This document shows, piece by piece, positions 22,756-33,478 of a stretch of DNA of 64,000 nucleotides. Under the pieces are notes generated by a model. The model saw only the letters and a program-made list of their open reading frames with translations. It had not been told where the DNA came from and searched no databases. Source of the DNA: Neonectria sp. B-13 (Eukaryota; Ascomycota; Sordariomycetes; Hypocreales; Nectriaceae); the NCBI GenBank assembly GCA_002682825.1, contig NOKP01000045.1, forward strand, positions 62,001 to 126,000, given 5' to 3'. The number at the start of each line of letters is the position of its first letter. Within the stretch, counting starts at the first letter, position 1. The translations under genes and the position numbers were made by a program.

Positions 22756-23605
22756 GTCGTACGGCGTGAGAAGCTACGCGTGCCGCAACTTGGCTTGTGC
22801 GGATTCCGACTGATGAGTTGAGCCAAGATAGATTTTGCAACTTGCGGTGATGTTCGTGGAAGATGCTGGGCGTTGGAGCTGACTAAGTGCTAGGGTAGAA
22901 ACCTTCGGGGGTTTGTTGATTCATCGCTCGATGATCTTCTTGTTGTACGAATGTAGATGGATGGTTTGGCAGCTTCTCGCGAGACTAGAAGGTTGAATCT
23001 ACGAGAATATCCTTCGCAGGCCGTGATTGGCGTTGCAAGCCGGAGAATTCGGCTTTGGAAACTGTACTCTGGATTGATTCTCCGAGACCTTCGGATTTGT
23101 TGGGGCTTTCTGCCTCACAGTGTGGGGCCGTTTGCACCATCTCCCGCGCGGGGAGTTGGGAGCAGGGGTGGTTCTCTTTCCATCAGCCCGGAATATTACG
23201 TGTAATCAACTAAGATAAGCCGCACCACACGTAAAGGTCATAGTTATGGTGGAGACCTGTGGGAGTCGGATCACAAAGTGCATACTGTAGCCTCGCGTTA
23301 TTTATGCCGACATTACCGAGTCTACGATGAGCCACCTGAGTCTTTGGAACTTCGAAATACGGGCACAACTACATCCATACCTGAAGGAACTTGAATCAAA
23401 TCAAGAAAAGAGCTTGACTACATCGTCTCTACGAACAAAGCTAGAGCAGTATGTAACGAATTGTTATGTTATTAGGGCGTTGGGTCTTAGTGCAAGGGAT
23501 TGAAGATGACATAGACATCCGTCTCCGATGCTTAAGCTCATAGATATCCCATTTTCTCAGTACGCTACCTAGGCATCCAGATCTTTGCACATATATGCAT
23601 TGCTT
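22756..23605. other. Intergenic, nothing recognised
   Basis: This 850-bp spacer holds the promoter of the monooxygenase and the 3' flank of the MFS gene. No conserved open frame is visible. Confidence 0.5.
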
Positions 23606-25227
23606 TTAAACCTTGGCTAAAAGCCTATGGTCCTTGCGGAAGCGTATAAAAGCAACTAGACCTGTGGCACCAAGCGCAAGTGCACCAGCGTAGAACATTG
23701 CCGGACGATATGCTTGCAACCCAGAGTCGGCGCCTCCGTATGCCTCAAGCAAATATCCCGCGATGGGCGCCCCCTGCAGTGCGAACCGTCAGTAATGGGC
23801 AATCATTTCAGAGACAGGACTTTCATCCACTGTGTTTCACTCACCATCAAATATCCTCCAACCCATCCGGTTACAATCATGCCCATCGCAACAGACACCC
23901 TTGCAGACCCAAATGTATTGCCCACGACGGTAGGCATGGTTGCGAAAAACCCGCCGTTCGAGGCTCCATTGACTACTACAAACACCGCCAAGGGAGCGAG
24001 CGTAGTGGAAGTCGGCCACATAGTAAGCATGCTAATTGCAGTAAGTAGAAGGGAAACCATCAACGTGTTCAGAGGCCCAAAGATATCGCAGCAATGGCCG
24101 CAGATGATACGGCCGACTGCGGACGCGAAATTAAATCCAGCAAGTAGTCCCGCACCGGTACTAGAAGGCAACCCCATTGATCGACTGTACAGCGGAATGA
24201 AGAAGGGAGGGACAAATAGCGGAAACGTGCCGATGGCACCGACGGCAAAGATGAGGACAAACGTTGGGTCTTTGAAGAGGCGCCTATGGTTATTCTTAGC
24301 ATCTCGGAAGAGAAGGGAACTGGGAAGTAATCTTACCACTCGATGAAACCAGCCGTCCGGATCGGTATTCTCTCTCGGATGAACCAGGCCGCTGGGAGTC
24401 CAGTAACAAGAGTTGCGATGCCAAGAATGCGGTATGTCCAAGCTGGGCCAAACTTCAGGATTAAGGCGTCTAAGCCGTAGCTGGTGACGGCTCCGCCAAG
24501 GCCTCCTCCAGCAAACACAATGCCGTTTGCGAGACCGCGCCTCCGATTAAAGTACTGCGCCGGAGTTATCGAAACGGTCTATTGAGGTTTGTCAGTGTAT
24601 TGAATGGGAAACGACGATAGGATTCGTTGCTTACCATGAAGCACAGACTGATGAAAAGAAATATAATTAATTAGCATCAAGAGCAATGAGGCCAGGAAAG
24701 CATGCACCATTTGCTCACCTGAGTCCCAAACCAAGTACAATTCCGCTGGTGAAGAAGAGACCCGTAACGTTCCTCACTGCAAAGCTGCTTGTAATTGCAG
24801 ACAGTCCAAGGAATGTCACGCCGAGCATTGCTGTGAGCTGCGATCCCATCCATCGGATAACGCGGGCATTGACAATAGCAAGTGCACTTATAAGGGCAGC
24901 TGACAATGAACCGACGAAGGATAGAGTAGACGGAGACGCGATGCCTTCAGTTACCAAGGCATCCTGGATGATGCCCCAACTGTAGCTCGTGCCGACGAAC
25001 CACCAAGCTACGACAGCACAAGCAGCGACCACGACCCACCCTCTACCGCCGTCAGGCACGGTGCTGTCGGCGATTCGTGATGCTTCAAGGACGGGATCTG
25101 CGTCGGAGCCGGACAGGTCTTGCAGCGATGTCGAAGTGTGGCGAGTTCCATCGCGTTGCGTGATGCTGTTGCTGTTTGCCCTGGGATGCGGCTCGAGCCG
25201 AATCGACGTGGACACGGACGAGACCAT
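23606..25227 (-). CDS. Monocarboxylate-transporter-like MFS protein
   Basis: A 12-helix major facilitator of the fungal MCT type. The N-terminal cytosolic tail is rich in Ser and Thr and leads to 'PDGGRGWVVV', a classic MCT entry motif (D-G-G-x-G-W) at the start of helix 1. 'FNRRRGLANGI' between helices 4 and 5 is also characteristic. Start is ATG 25227; an upstream in-frame codon is ignored. Exon 1 is 25227-24719, and exon 2 is only 13 nt (24647-24635), encoding 'SLCFM' across its borders. Later exons cover 'TVSITPAQ' to 'GFIEW', 'RLFKDPTF' to 'GGYLM' and 'GAPIAGYLL' to the stop at 23606. It probably moves a small carboxylate or organic acid across the plasma membrane. Adjacency to the monooxygenase could mean product export, but this is only proximity. 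Confidence 0.85.
24635..24647 (-). other. 13-nt microexon of the MFS transporter
   Basis: The sequence tctgtgcttcatg is flanked by CAG on its 5' side and GTAAGC on its 3' side (minus strand). Using it joins 'GLGL' to 'SLCFM' and 'TVSITPAQYF' in one frame, matching the MCT helix 4 region. Skipping it breaks the frame. Confidence 0.7.
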
Positions 25228-25564
25228 TTCAGCTATGCTATGGGCTCTTTTGAGAGACCAGCTGTACTGAACGTAGTATTTCGATTTGGTTTGCAAGCTA
25301 TGTTTGAAGAAAGACTGAAAGCGGAGATGGTTGTGGGATAACTTGAACGCTAGTAATCGACATCAGTCAGCATCGTCAGGCGAAGGGCGCAGCAGATATT
25401 GTTTACCACCCATCTCAAACTCTTATCTAGAACAGTACAGTGCTAATACGGGAACTCGATAAGAGGGACAAATTTTGATTTAAGGAGCGTCACAATAACA
25501 GCCATGCACCCCTTGCACTATCAATTTTAGGAAGCGATATACACCCAGTCCCACGAAACGTGGT
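25228..25564. other. Intergenic, nothing recognised
   Basis: A 337-bp spacer between two minus-strand genes; it must contain the promoter of the MFS gene and the 3' end of the peptidase transcript. Confidence 0.5.
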
Positions 25565-27112
25565 TCAGATAATATCATGATCACACGGCTTGCTAAAACC
25601 CGTTGTCCTCACGTCATGCTCATGCAGGGAGATTGGATCCCTTACTCTCTTAACAGCCGTGGTGGTGGAGTTGACTGGTGTCTTTGGGATGAGCTTGACG
25701 CCGTCGACGGCCAGGACGCTGAGCACATGGGCTGCCGCCTTGGCGTTGATGGTGATGGTCTCTGGAACAGGGTTGGTAATGTTATCGCATGCTTGGTGGT
25801 AGCAGGCGTCTTGCGCTGCCCCGGTACCCGTGAAAAGACCTCCCACGGGCTTGTTGATGATATCCTTGAAGGGCACGTAATCCGTGCCACCTGTGAGACC
25901 AACAGGGGTAACCTGAAGACCTTTTGATGTTAGGTGCTCAACGAACAGGTCCTCAATGACATCGGATCCCGGTGGGCCACCAGGTCCGATCGTTTCCCCC
26001 GTCCCATCAAATACACCATAAAAGCCCCGCGAGACCATGTCAAAGTTGAGATATAGCAGTAGGTCGTCAATCTCTTCAGTGCTCAGGTTGTTTACGAAGT
26101 GACGACTTCCCCACAAGCCGTTTTCCTCTGCTGCCCACCATCCGAACCTAACCTTGAGTTTGGTCGAGTAGTTCTGCAGGGCTTTGGCAACTTCAAGAAT
26201 GAGACTTGTGCCAGACCCGTCGTCGTTGATACCCGGGCCTGCCTGGACCGAGTCGAGATGGGCCCCGAGAATAATGAGGTTGCTGCCATCGCCCCCTTTG
26301 GTTTCGGCAAAGACATTCTGCGTGATTCGCTCCTCAATCAGCTGGACGATTTGCACAAACACCTCGATTGTCTCTCCGGCGTCGAGACGTGCCTTCAGTG
26401 CTTGGCCAGGCCCTTGGTCAATGAGACCTGCAGGGACGTATTCCGGGTTTGGGGCGGAGAGTGATCCAGCGGTGAGCTTTGCAGGGTCCGAGTTGTAAAT
26501 CACAACAGCCACAGCGCCGGCTGCAGCTGCAGGCTTCAACTTGCCAGCAAACGTTGTGCCGTCAGGGCAGACACCGCGCTCGACAAGTACGATCTTGCCT
26601 TCAACATTTAATCCCTCGTAGTTATCGACAGAGCATCCAGCTGCCCCTTCAGGGCCGTGGACAAGCTCTCCAGTGATGCCCTCCTCTGGTGTGCTGGGCG
26701 TGTAAGTAAGCGCGACCGTTCGGAATGCCTCTCCGTCGACCGAGACCTCGGCTGCGGTGGTTTGCGTGAAAAGCGCAGGGAGGTCTTGCTTCCAAGCCTT
26801 GAATCCTTTGAGCTTGGACACTTCGCGATAGATGAAGTCAACTGAGGCATCGTATCCGGGGAGACCAAATGCTCTGTTGCCGCCGTTGTCGTATGCGATG
26901 TCATTGAGCTTCTGGAGGTTCTTCATCAGGCTACGATTTGAGTTAGTACAATTGAAGCCACAAAATAAATGCACTGTAAACGATCACTATGCTTACCCCT
27001 TCTCAGTAATATGCTTCTGGAGCTTGTTGGACTTGACCAAGGGTCTATGGTCCTTGCCCGCTGTTGCAAAAGGCAACAACGCACATAGCGCAGTTGCTGT
27101 GGTGAACTTCAT
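25565..27112 (-). CDS. Secreted M28-family aminopeptidase with PA domain
   Basis: A 493-residue zinc peptidase in two exons (27112-26997, 26930-25565; 1482 nt). The N-terminus MKFTTATALCALLPFATA is a signal peptide. A protease-associated (PA) domain lies near residues 130-240 ('GPEGAAGCSVDNYEG', 'GKIVLVERGVCPDG'). The M28 catalytic domain follows, with zinc ligands in 'GAHLDSV' (His, Asp), 'NDDGSGTS' (bridging Asp), 'AAEENGLWGS' (catalytic Glu and ligand Glu) and 'ACYHQACDN' (His). It should release N-terminal residues from peptides outside the cell, as in fungal leucine or Tyr/Phe aminopeptidases and the yeast aminopeptidase Y type. The last 30 residues are family-atypical and basic. A Zn2Cys6 regulator lies upstream on the same strand. 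Confidence 0.92.
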
Positions 27113-28226
27113 GACTCAATTGTAGGCACGCCAAGTTACAGAGCTCGAATACAATAGCAGATGCCTGGCTGATTGTTGACGTTGACGAGCGGGATCGCCG
27201 CCTAGATATAATCGCTTACTCTCTCCCGAATGCAGGCCATCGGTCACGCTGGCTTGATCGCGCAATGCATCCACAAAACATCGCTAGGTGGAGCTTCTAT
27301 GACGCTCCCAGAAATGCCCTCGGGATTTTTGGCAAATGCGAAGATCGACCATTGAATCAGGAAGGTCAGAATACCGGTATGCTGACTCTTCGTATCAGCG
27401 TCGTATGCCAAGCCAGGCCGAGATGATCCACACTCAACGGCCTGCCCGATGTGTAGTAGGCTCCGAGGTTTTTTTGACTCCAACCCCTCAATTGCCCATA
27501 CGTGATTGCATGTAATGGCGTGAATGGCCTGACAGCTTGGTGACCAGTTGTGGCCTACAATACGCGGTAAGTGCCCGCTGCAGTAAGTTTCGTATATTTG
27601 TCCCGTCGACGCGCTGTTGGTCAGTCATCAAGCTTACCTGATGCCTATTGCAACATTGTGATTGACGACATTGGCGTTTCCAGGGAAACCCCTCAGTTAC
27701 TGATGACGAGCGCAGGGAACTTTTGTTTCCTCGGCTGCTTGGCACCTGTTTTTGCGGACTGGCATCGACAGAGTGATTGCATTTGTCGTCGCTTAGCGTA
27801 CACAGGGATTAACCACACTTTTAAGCTTAATTGTGCCCAGTCCACCCTTCGTCGACCGCTCTTTCACACCTTGCGTGAAATTGCCTGGGCAGCTTCTTGT
27901 CCATTCAATTGGACGCTCGTTGTTTTCTAAGGTAAAGACTGTCCTCATGCGGATGAGACCCATGCCCGTTACTATTAATTACCATGATTTTGCCTACTGA
28001 GAATAAACGCACTTGAATATCAACGTTACTGACAACTGTAACAAGACAAGAACCTTCGTCGCATGCATGCTGCTTTGTTTATCCCCCCCAAGCCACCATC
28101 ATCTAGAGAACTCTCATTCTCATGATGTGTCTGAAGTGTGTTTGTTCCATGACTTTGCGATAGATATGCTGCTCCAACGATACGATCGTGCAGCCTAGTT
28201 TGGTAATGGCTCCTGCGAAACGATGT
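27113..28226. other. Intergenic 1.1 kb, nothing recognised
   Basis: This is the upstream region of the aminopeptidase and the 3' flank of the transcription factor. The open frames present are short and unrelated to known families. Confidence 0.5.
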
Positions 28227-30723
28227 CTAGTCGAAAGCCGTAAAATCCAAAAAGCCTCCGCTGAAAAAGTCCTCCATGTTAGGAAATACAAGATTTGGTT
28301 GAAGCTCGTAGCTCAGTGATTCAGAATTAGACCACTCAGACTCTGCATCACGAGAGGTAGGTATCAACACCGCCCCAGTCGTGGTAGCTTGATCCTCTCC
28401 TGCATTCTCGGTTTCTGTGTCCGTATCTGCCAAAACCCCACTCGAGTACCCTGCTTGATCCCTAATACCATTGGCCTTCTGCGTGTGTGCTGTCAAAGTG
28501 CGAGGCGCGGTATTTTGTGAATTGCAGTTATTTTTGTGGACTCGTGAGATCAGTTTTTGCTTCGCTAATTTCCCAAACATTGCGGCCCATGAAGTTCCAG
28601 GAGATTTGGTAAGCCATTCTTCGTAACGAAGAATGAGGTCCAGTCTATTCTTATCCGAGATACCGGATTGAGACTCATCATAATGACTTAGTATTAGGGC
28701 GCTGTAACCAAGACATAAGCATCTGTTGGATGCTATTGAGTCCCGAAGAGAAGACGGCATGCTTAAGAACGTTTCGATGATCGACTTTGCATGTTTCGAG
28801 GCAGTTGATCTCAATTTTGTCTTGATTCTATCTCGTTCAGTCCCCTGCATAGACGGGGTTGGGGAAGCACCACTCTTATTTGTAGGTGATAGGCTGGAAA
28901 AGAGTGTCGTTGATTGAAGATCTTCGCCCAGGTCTTCAAGGGACTTGACAATTAGAATAAGATACGCCGAGAAGTACCCAATTCTCATCATCGATGCTGT
29001 CGGCATTGCTGGTTCAAGGATAAGTGGTTAGCTCACATCATTCTAAATAGTTCGAAGATTCGTTCATCAACCCGTGATGAATGATTTGACTCACACAATA
29101 GGTGGTTCCATTTCTGCTTCCATGCTATAAACTCAGCGCATTGACCGTCAGAGTCCAGCCGAGCATGTTGTTCAAGCTTTTGCAGCAAGGTTGAGCATAG
29201 CGAAATCTCAGCAAAAAGCATCCCATCTTGCATGGATGCCCTATAGAAACTGAGTAGCAGATCACAATGCTTCAGGTATGTGCTCGGAATAGCTGAGGGT
29301 CGTCCAGTGGTCGCCGACCAGCTTTTTCATACTGTCAGTTGGCGAATTCACCAATTCTGAGGTAGCCTGAATTCTTACTATAGGTGATCCAGAGAAATTG
29401 CGGACCACAAACGAATTGCCCTTTGGTCTTCCGACGAGGGGTTATCTTCTTGGATGTTCTTTATGATCTCGGCAAAGCTGATGCTCAGCATCGCTTGCTT
29501 GGCGCAATATCCAGTTAGCATCCAGCTGTCGATGTATTCTTTGCCGCAGTCCTGTTTTTGTCCTTGAGCTTGTGTCTAACTCCACGGTGTGTGTGCAATA
29601 CTCTACTCACCCCTGCACTAGCCATGACGTTCTCACTCATGAGAAACACCCCTTGGATGTCTTCAAGGGTTAACGGGACTGACAATAGAATCTTCCCAAG
29701 CGAGATCCGGACATGCTCATAGATCTTGTGGTGTGCAGGTGTTCCAAATATGTCGTTGCGATATATGATGGCATGTAAGCAACATACACTATGCAGGAAA
29801 GGTGATGTTTCCCGTAGAGCGTCACTCGAAGTCAGGTTATTGGCCTCCCCAACTAGCACCCGGTAGCTTCTATGGCGAAAGAAGCTGGATTATGAGTTAG
29901 TTCAAGCTTTTATGTTTACATTGAACGGGTTTCATTCAGTTGACTTACATCTGTATCAAATCTTTGGCCGTCTGTTCTTTGAGCAGCTGCGCCGTCACCA
30001 GATCTATATTGGTAAGAGTCCGTGGCTTTCTATGACCTCCCGCATAACTGTAGTCTAGTTCACGAAGCACAATGATGGGCGCCGATTTAACTGCCTGGTC
30101 CGCAGGGCCTTGTGCATGTTCAAGCCCGGACTCAAACGTTCCTTGATTGTCTGAAAATAGGCCCAAAGGAATAGAGGCAGTGGCTTCAATGTTTCTGCAC
30201 TTATTGTTCTCCATCTGTCCGGTAAGTGTCTCCAATAGGGATGTGATTCCTTTCAAAGCGTTTTCTGTACTGAGCAGCCTGGAAACGATACGTTATGCAC
30301 ACAATTAGCGACGAGGTGGATGCTATTTCTTGGCAATATGAAGCTGACCTATCCTGGATAGAACGGATGTTCTCACTACTCAAAGTAGGTTCCCTCGTTT
30401 CAATGGCTTCGTGCCGAGAGCATATGATTCTATTTAACATATATTGTCAACTCGGTATCCAACTTTGACGAGGTGCCAAGCAATGGGCAGTGGCTGAGCA
30501 GTTGGATTGACCTTAGCGTCTGACACCGCCGACATGATTGCAAATTGAAGTCATAGTCGCATTTGCATTTCAGTCTTTGACATGACTCGCAAGAGAACAC
30601 TCGCCGTCGGCGTTTCGTGACAGGATTCCCATCGTTGACGTCTTCAGCAGGATGTCGCTGAGATAGGCTCCTTCCCTCCTGGGATGATGATTCAAGTTCA
30701 TGACGCGAACTTTTGTCATTCAT
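28227..30723 (-). CDS. Zn2Cys6 transcription factor
   Basis: The start is ATG 30723. The binuclear zinc cluster is CxxCx6C-x8-CxxCx6C: 'SCESCQRLKCKC' and 'SCRRCQTLR' in exon 1 (30723-30512), completed by 'IICSRHE' in exon 2 (30429-30349) after an intron inside the sixth-cysteine loop. A basic stretch 'KRRRR' precedes it. Later exons carry a Fungal_trans-like region ('FFRHRSYRVLVGEANN', 'SPFLHSVCCLHAIIY', 'LEDIQGVFLMSE'). The last exon (about 29006-28227) has a Ser/Thr/Glu-rich tail ending in an acidic, aromatic segment ('NMEDFFSGGFLDFTAFD') that looks like an activation domain. I count about seven introns; some middle borders are approximate. The target is unknown. The nearest downstream gene is the secreted aminopeptidase. 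Confidence 0.85.
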
Positions 30724-31449
30724 GTTTATTAGTAGGTGCAGCGGGATAAACGGTGATGATGATTAAGAGTCAGCGTTGGAGAGAGGTCACGGAATGAGTG
30801 CAACGATTGCGACTTCTTGTATTCCGCCGGATTATTTTAATCTCCGGGTGCGTGTTACTAGGTCTGATTAGGCCTATCTCGGCTTTATTTCTAAACACGC
30901 TTAGTCTATCCATGATAAGATTTGTACCAAGGTTATCACCTTTTTCTTCGTTCTTGCATATTGGATCACTAACAGTCCCGGGCAGCCCTTGTTATGCATC
31001 TCCTCATGAATCGTTGAACTTTGTGAGAAGCCTGGCAAGCCACCTTTTGAGAGCTTCCAGTGGTTTGATACTCGTCCAAGCATACATTATTTGCCAAGAA
31101 ATTGAACGTCATAGCATAACAAATATTCAATTTGATTCCTGTCTACCGCTTGATGTAGTGGTGTCTTCATCAAACGCGTGCGTCTCACCACACGAACAGA
31201 AACCCGGCCAATGATGATGTCAAGTCACTTTTCTGGGGTTCAGTACCTGACCAGATAATAGTACTTATATCAACCTTACCGTGTGTACTAAGAGCATTCC
31301 AAACTCCATTTCCAAGGGTCTCAAGCACTCTTAGGTCATTCACTTTGATAAAGTGAATCAGCATTGTGGCATGCAGGTAGAAGCTGAGCTTGGAACTTCA
31401 TTTTAACCTGTAGAACTCGGAAAGCACCACTCGGAATTCTCATTTGACT
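30724..31449. other. Intergenic, nothing recognised
   Basis: A 138-codon plus-strand open frame (30798-31214) occurs here, but it shows no family motif, its hydrophobic start is not a clear signal peptide, and nothing supports its expression. Confidence 0.45.
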
Positions 31450-32652
31450 TCAATCCTTCCTATAAGTCTTTTCGAACCGCAAACGGCACCACTATCATTC
31501 GAGTTAATAACCGTTTTGGAAACGAACATGATGTAAAACATACTTCTCCGCAGCTGATTGGCTCGTATTTAGCTGGGCTCTCTTCGTCTATGCAGCTAGG
31601 AAGCACGGTGCACTTCTCGTCGAAATTGAAACCGAAGAAGAAGGGCATCGAGTAGCGATCCTCTGCTGCATAGTTGTATACCCTGTGTACGGTCGACCTG
31701 AAGCGATCGTTGGAGAGCCGCATCAGAAAGTCGCCAATGTTGACAACAAACGTGTCTGGCACTGGTGGCACCTTGACCCACTGGCCGTCGTTGGTGAGGA
31801 CTTGTAGACCGCCCACGTTGTCTTGCCAGAGGAAGGTGAAACACTGCAGGTCGGTATGGGCACCCAGGCCGACGTCAATGATTGAATCCTTTGCCTCCGT
31901 GTTCTTGGGGTAGTAGTTTAAAACACTGTCACTGTGGCGTGTTAGTCGACCTGGCATACCGGTTGAAGATGATTTTAAACTTGCCTGCCGGGATAAGTGA
32001 CGACGTCGTCGAAGTAGTTCTCTGGCGCATCCAGCGCAAGCGCGAATATTCGAATCAAGCTTCTCGCCAAGGTGAGACAAGAGCGCCAATATGCGATCAT
32101 GTCGTCTTTGAAATGAGGCAAATGGCTAGTGCGATCCCACACGAAGTCCTCACACCGGAGGCAATTGTTGACCTTCTCCGGTATTGCGTCCAAATCCTTG
32201 GTTTCTGGGTCATATTTAGGGTCATAGCGGAAACTAAATCCCTCTCTGTGATCGCGTGACTCAGTGGGAGAGATGCTAGTTTCCCGTCTCTCTGACCAGC
32301 CGTTGAAGAACTTGGACTGCTTCTGCGAGACTTCTGCCTTCTTCTCAACGGGCTGAGAGAAAAATGACTGGGCCTGTTTGAAGGCTGCATCAATGTGTGG
32401 CTTTGGGATGCCATGGTTCTTGATGTAGAAGAAGCCGGTGTTCTGCGCCGCGTCGCGGATAGTCCTGGCGAGAGCATGCCGCTCTAGCTCGTTGCCACGT
32501 ACGTTAGAGAGGTCAATAATGGGAACTTCCGATGAGTCGCAGTCTCTCGGGGGAGATTTTAGCACGTCTCGGAAAACAGGCCCATAGGCAGACATGAGCT
32601 CAAGCCTGTAGCTTTCGGGAGCCTGGGTAGCGGTCATTGTTGCGGTAGGCAT
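31450..32652 (-). CDS. 2-oxoglutarate/Fe(II)-dependent dioxygenase (isopenicillin-N-synthase-like)
   Basis: A 357-residue cytosolic oxygenase with DIOX_N (about 40-160, 'EVPIIDLSNV', 'GFFYIKNHGIP') and 2OG-FeII_Oxy domains. Iron ligands are His248-x-Asp250 ('GAHTDLQ') and His305 ('STVHRVYN'); Arg315-x-Ser317 ('DRYSMPF') binds 2-oxoglutarate. Exons are 32652-31985, 31931-31544 and 31467-31450; 668+388+18 = 1074 nt, in frame. Intron 1 begins GC (AG|GCAAGT) and ends CACAG after a GACTAAC branch site; any GT alternative I tried breaks the frame. The last exon is 18 nt, giving the ending 'CGETYRKD'. Family members include thymine-7-hydroxylase and xanthine hydroxylase. The divergent nucleobase-type permease makes such a substrate attractive, but this is inference. 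Confidence 0.85.
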
Positions 32653-33478
32653 CTTCGAATTGAGGTGACTCTTGGTCGGGTTTGGCCTGCTCTCGACGAA
32701 ATGGATTGCTTGTTGGTCAATCGGCTAACGAATTTGAAGTCATTCTCGCCGTATTTATCCAACAGTAGCATTTGCTTCATCAATGAGCACGTCCTAGTGC
32801 ATCACCATTACCCGTCGGCTACCGGCGGTCACCGTACTCCCCGGTATCACCGGGTGTGGGGTCAGCATCGTTGATACCAGTCGAGATAAGGAAATGCAAC
32901 GAGGGTCGATTTCCGACGGTCACCGGTGATCCTGGTAACTCCCCGCACTTCCCCGCTTAGGCCGTACTTCGTAGATACGTGATATCTATCGACCCTGTAT
33001 CATTTGCCGCAGAACGAACCAAAGGAGATCTGAGGGAGTGAGGGCCGCCGACCGGGGTTCGTGGAAATAAGTCATATGGGGATTCGACCCCAAATAGAAA
33101 GCCTTTACCAAACTTCCAGATAATTCTGCGTACGGGTTGATTTAAGGAACACTAAAGTCAAGGGAACTTATTGCACAAAGGCGTGTCCCTCGAGGGGAAA
33201 CTAGTCAACCTAGGGACAAGGGACTACGAGGTACACCGACCAACAGAGCGCAGTGTTCTGAACGGGTGCTTATCATTCCCCACTACCACTAATTAAGAGC
33301 CTTGCCCCCCAAGATAGAAGGAAACCTAGGCCATATCCATCGCCCTGAGATAGCAAATGAGCCCGTTCGACGATGGGGAGAGATAACTCCTTGATATATA
33401 AGGAGTGGAAGCCTCCCCATTTATTCGGCGCCCGTCAATATTGCTGAGATCATTCCAGCTGTAAGGAAAGCGTTCGTA
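32653..33478. promoter_or_regulatory. Shared divergent regulatory region of dioxygenase and NCS1 permease
   Basis: This 826-bp spacer is dense in candidate sites. AGATAA occurs at 32884-32889, 33118-33123 and 33381-33386, and AGATAG at 33312-33317 and 33348-33353. All fit HGATAR, the consensus of AreA/NIT2 nitrogen regulators. Two copies of CGGTCACCG (inverted CGG triplets, 3-bp spacer) lie at 32826-32834 and 32917-32925, with a CGG-N5-CCG at 32842-32852; this geometry suits Zn2Cys6 dimers. Binding is inferred from sequence only. Confidence 0.5.
33386..33406 (+). promoter_or_regulatory. TATA box inside a 7-bp inverted repeat, NCS1 permease promoter
   Basis: The arms ACTCCTT (33386-33392) and AAGGAGT (33400-33406) flank GATATAT, so TATATAAG (33395-33402) overlaps the right arm. 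It lies 73-93 bp before the ATG at 33479 and overlaps the end of an AGATAA site. Confidence 0.5.

Noticed and set aside
20275..25227. A secondary-metabolite cluster around the monooxygenase and MFS transporter
   Set aside because: No backbone enzyme (PKS, NRPS, terpene synthase, prenyltransferase) is visible in the window; two adjacent genes are not enough.
30798..31214. 138-codon plus-strand frame between the transcription factor and the dioxygenase
   Set aside because: No homology pattern, no clear signal peptide, and atypical composition for a gene here.
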